This document shows positions 61,425-64,000 of a DNA stretch of 64,000 bases, one piece after another. Made by a program: the position numbers and the translations under genes. The stretch's first letter is position 1; each line of letters opens with the position of its first letter. The DNA is taken from positions 4,387,501 to 4,451,500 of the forward strand of contig JAQPZY010001665.1 in NCBI GenBank assembly GCA_029931535.1, given 5' to 3'. Source of the DNA: Margaritifera margaritifera (lineage: Eukaryota > Mollusca > Bivalvia > Unionida > Margaritiferidae). The notes beneath the pieces were generated by a model that had not been told where the DNA came from, ran no database searches, and was given only the letters and a program-made list of their open reading frames with translations.

Positions 61425-61700
61425 ATCTTTGATCAATCACCGCATTGTCTGGTGCTTGGTTGTGTATGCTGTTAAAGAAGAAACATAAGTTGGCTGTTGT
61501 TTGCGCGATGATTGTATGCAGGACGAATTGCAGTCCAGCGCACGTGTTGGTGGCTTGCGTTGTTTGATGTTTATTAAATCGTGAGAATCTTTTATCAACC
61601 ACCACATTGTCTGATGTTCGGTTGTGTATGCAGTTAAAAAAGAAACACATGTCAGCTATTGTTTGAGCAATGATTGTATACAGAATGAATTGAAGACAAA
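61425..61700. repeat. ~163-bp direct duplication
   Basis: ATCACCGCATTGTCTGGTGC ... TGTGTATGCTGTTAAAGAAG recurs as ACCACATTGTCTGATGTTCG ... TGTGTATGCAGTTAAAAAAG. The minus-strand 84-codon frame with two CFFFN.IHN segments results from this duplication. Confidence 0.8.
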
Positions 61701-61805
61701 CACAAAGAAGACTTACTGGCTTTACTCATCGATCAGTAATAAAAATAACATTTCCGATAATGTTTATTTTGGCGTAACACTTCAAGAAATTGGTGAAATT
61801 GTTAA

Positions 61806-62092
61806 ATTTCAGAAGACATGCCACGATCAAATTCATACGTGATCTCTTCCCCAAAATGATAATAAACATTTTATACACTATTTCTCGTACTTTAAAAAAA
61901 AAAAATTCCGTGTACAAGAAATATACATGTATATAAAATTTCAGGAAACACGCCACAAACGTATTATACTCGGAATTCATGCGCGATCTCTTCCCCAAAA
62001 TGATAATATACACTATTTCTCATACTTTGAAGAAAAAAAAATTTCATGTGTGAATAAATATAGGAAATTTTGGGAACCACGCCATGTAGAAT
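61806..62092. repeat. ~144-bp direct duplication
   Basis: GATCTCTTCCCCAAAATGAT begins at 61841 and again at 61985, with ACACTATTTCTCRTACTTT and an A-run in each copy. The second copy lacks about 12 bp. Confidence 0.85.
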
Positions 62093-62660
62093 GTAATGAT
62101 TGACATCTGACACCAAGGAAACTGTAGTATTTCATGATTGATGTCTGATATAAAGGAAAATGTAGTATATAATGATTGACAACTGACATCAAGGAAAATG
62201 TAGTATCTCATGATTGATGTCTGACATCAAGGAAAATGTATGTAATAATTGACATCTGACATCAAGGAAACTGTAGCATCTCCTGATTGATGTCTGACAT
62301 CAGGGAAAATGTAGTATGTAATGATTGACATCTGACATCAAGGAAACTGTAGCATCTCTTGATTGATGTCTGACATCAGGGAAAATGTAGTATGTAATGA
62401 TTGACATCTGACATCAAGGAAACTGTAGCATCTCCTGATTGATGTCTGACATCAGGGAAAATGTAGTATGCAATGATTGACATCTGACATCAAGGAAACT
62501 GTAGCATCTCCTGATTGATGTCTGACATCAGGGAAAATGTAGTATGTAATGATTGACATCTGACATCAAGGAAACTAGCATCTCATGATTGACATCTGAC
62601 ATCCAGGAAAATGTAGAATCTAAAGATTCATGTCTGACGTAAGGAAAATGTAGGCTGTGA
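62093..62660. repeat. tandem array with a ~76-bp dimeric unit
   Basis: Two related 38-bp monomers alternate: TGATTGACATCTGACATCAA plus GGAAACTGTAGCATCTC, and TGATTGATGTCTGACATCAG plus GGAAAATGTAGTATGTAA. The dimer is repeated about five times nearly exactly in the middle, with diverged monomers at both edges. Same family as 60600-61018. Confidence 0.9.
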
Positions 62661-62737
62661 GATTTTGGATTTTGTTATCAAGCAATGTGAGAAATGGCTA
62701 AATACAATCTCTAGTTTGTAAACAATGTAATTTTGGC

Positions 62738-62840
62738 TTGTATCACATTATCACATACATTTTGTTATATTTGAGAAGATAAATATTATGTATAAGCTTA
62801 TCGCATACATTTTGTTATATTTGAGAAGATAAATATTCTG
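62738..62840. repeat. ~56-bp direct duplication
   Basis: CATACATTTTGTTATATTTG plus AGAAGATAAATATT occurs twice (about 62753 and 62807). Confidence 0.85.
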
Positions 62841-63343
62841 TTTGTCAAGTTTTTGGCCTGTCAGGATCAATACAGTGTTTTGCCTACTTTTGTTAGCCTC
62901 AGTGTAAAGTGACCACCTATACCACTACCTTGTTGTTTCAACAAATTCCACCTCTATGACAGGGAATACACTCTCACATCCCTTCTCAACATAACTGTCC
63001 AAGTGTCTAACATGAGGTGGCAAGGTTCAGTGAAAACTAACATCACTGAAACTCCCCTTTATGTCCAGGCTTTATGTACCTTTGACTCCATTTTGGACCA
63101 GATTTCTAAAACACTTTGAGCACATCTAAGAGCCACCCCAATAATATCACAAAGTATTTGATCCCTATTTTTAATGTCTTTAAGAAATCTTGCGATATGA
63201 AGCACACTCAACATTTTTCCTGGGTTTAATGCGTGCATTCATTTACACAATAATGCATACACAGATATATCTTAATCCCACAGCACCAAAGAGCAATGTA
63301 TACAGTAGTGATGTTAAGACATGTGGTTGTATAAACTGCATAC

Positions 63344-63486
63344 ATTTCTTCTTGTAACTCTATAATATTGGTTGCTTCATAGTTGGTTTTTAGAGCAGCA
63401 TTGTCATTAGCTGCCAGCAGGCAGTTCAAAAACCTTTGACCTCTACAAATTTTAACATTGTAGCTGTCCACTTTTACTGAAGCCAT
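63344..63486 (-). CDS. possible first coding exon, unidentified
   Basis: The minus-strand frame begins MASVKVDSYNVKICRGQRFL after an ATG in good context (CAGAATGG), which is itself preceded by a TTGTAATCAG acceptor-like site. A GTATGC donor-like site follows EELQEEM-type residues at 63343; beyond it the frame stays open for 33 more codons without clear character. Composition (mixed charged and hydrophobic, no low complexity) looks like protein. I do not recognise a domain, and neighbouring exons were not found. It may be a chance frame or part of a gene continuing to lower coordinates. Confidence 0.25.
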
Positions 63487-63505
63487 TCTGATTACAACAC
63501 AAAGA

Positions 63506-64000
63506 CTTTCTGATTCACATCCTTTACCTCAAACAATAATTATCAGCAACACCAACATTAAATTCACACAGTCAGTAAGAAACCTTGGTATTACTCTCGA
63601 CAGTACTCTCTCATTGCACCAACATGAACTGTGATGCGTCAGCTCTATTTGCAATTTTCTTTAGTTGATGCCACTAAAACACTTGTGTGTTCCTTAGTAC
63701 TTTCAAGACTGGACTATTGTAATTCACTTCTATCTGGTTCGTCTCAGTATCTACTACAGAAACTTCAAAAAGTTCAAAACACAGCTGCTCGAATCATCCT
63801 TGGAGCACCAAGAAACGAGCACACCTTCCCCCTGCTCTGTACCCTACACTGGCTGCCCATTCGATCCAGAATCAAACACAAAATTTGTTCTCTATGCTAC
63901 ATTTCGTTGACTGGCTCCAGTCCAAAATACCTGTCTGACTTCATCCATGTGTACACCCTAGCAAGATACTTATGCTCCTCTTCCAACACTCGTATTCTCA
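63506..64000 (+). mobile_element. LINE reverse-transcriptase C-terminal region, truncated by window end
   Basis: One frame (63506-63633) has NIKFTQSVRNLGITLDSTLS followed by a stop. After a frameshift (frame from 63634) come LSRLDYCNSLLSG, LQKVQNTAARIILG, LHWLPIRSRIKHKI and SPKYLSDF. This is the standard order at the end of CR1/Jockey-type non-LTR reverse transcriptases ('VRNLGV.LD..L', 'SRLDYCNSLL', 'LQ.VQN.AAR', 'LHWLP...RI.FK'). A shortening near 63630 removes part of the segment between the first two blocks. The copy is inactive. The sequence runs off the window end. Confidence 0.92.

Noticed and set aside
61396..61650. 84-codon frame with two Phe-rich segments
   Set aside because: Explained by the 163-bp direct duplication; no protein features.

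Overview
The window looks like an AT-rich piece of a metazoan genome, most likely a lophotrochozoan and plausibly a marine bivalve. That is an inference from intron-bearing genes with consensus splice sites, a locally duplicated rhodopsin-like GPCR family, many minisatellites and (TA)n/(CT)n runs, a tRNA-derived SINE, relics of LINE and Tc1-like elements, and a decayed Polinton/adintovirus-like element. No single marker fixes the species.

Only two protein genes look intact. The first (11429-12784, +) is a complete 451-residue class A GPCR in one coding exon. The second (minus strand) is a class A GPCR split over two exons. Exon 1 (32205-30873) carries TM1-TM5 and exon 2 (23987-23440) carries TM6-TM7. 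They are joined by a GTAAGT donor, a TTTTGCAG acceptor and a matching phase-1 junction across a 6.9 kb intron. Read separately, each half would look like a broken receptor. The two receptors share a TM1/TM2/ECL2 style and long third intracellular loops, so they are probable paralogues. A weak candidate coding exon sits at 63344-63486 (-).

The first 11 kb is mostly non-coding: a 2.1 kb 36-bp minisatellite, a 47-bp array and a perfect 32-bp array. From 13.6 to 22.5 kb there are short arrays, a LINE ORF1-like fragment, a 213-bp MITE with TTATA flanks and a weak LINE fragment. The 24-31 kb stretch is the GPCR intron, filled with satellites. From 34.4 to 37.5 kb a decayed Tc1-like transposase lies on both sides of a 1.46 kb LTR-like repeat. 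A second copy of that repeat lies at 52.6-54.0 kb in the same orientation.

The most interesting stretch is 42.4-52.6 kb. It holds a set of broken reading frames on both strands that together look like an endogenised protein-primed-polymerase DNA virus or Polinton-like element. They are the C-terminal part of a family B DNA polymerase (+), an A32/FtsK-type packaging-ATPase-like frame (-), two capsid-like frames (-), several unknown frames (-), and a helical/membrane protein (+). A second, inverted fragment of that membrane-protein family lies at the other edge. All are interrupted by stops and frameshifts.

The last 10 kb is dominated by a LINE 3' fragment, a 943-bp TA-flanked inverted-repeat element, 37-bp and 40-bp satellites, a small palindromic MITE, and a LINE reverse-transcriptase C-terminus running off the window end.
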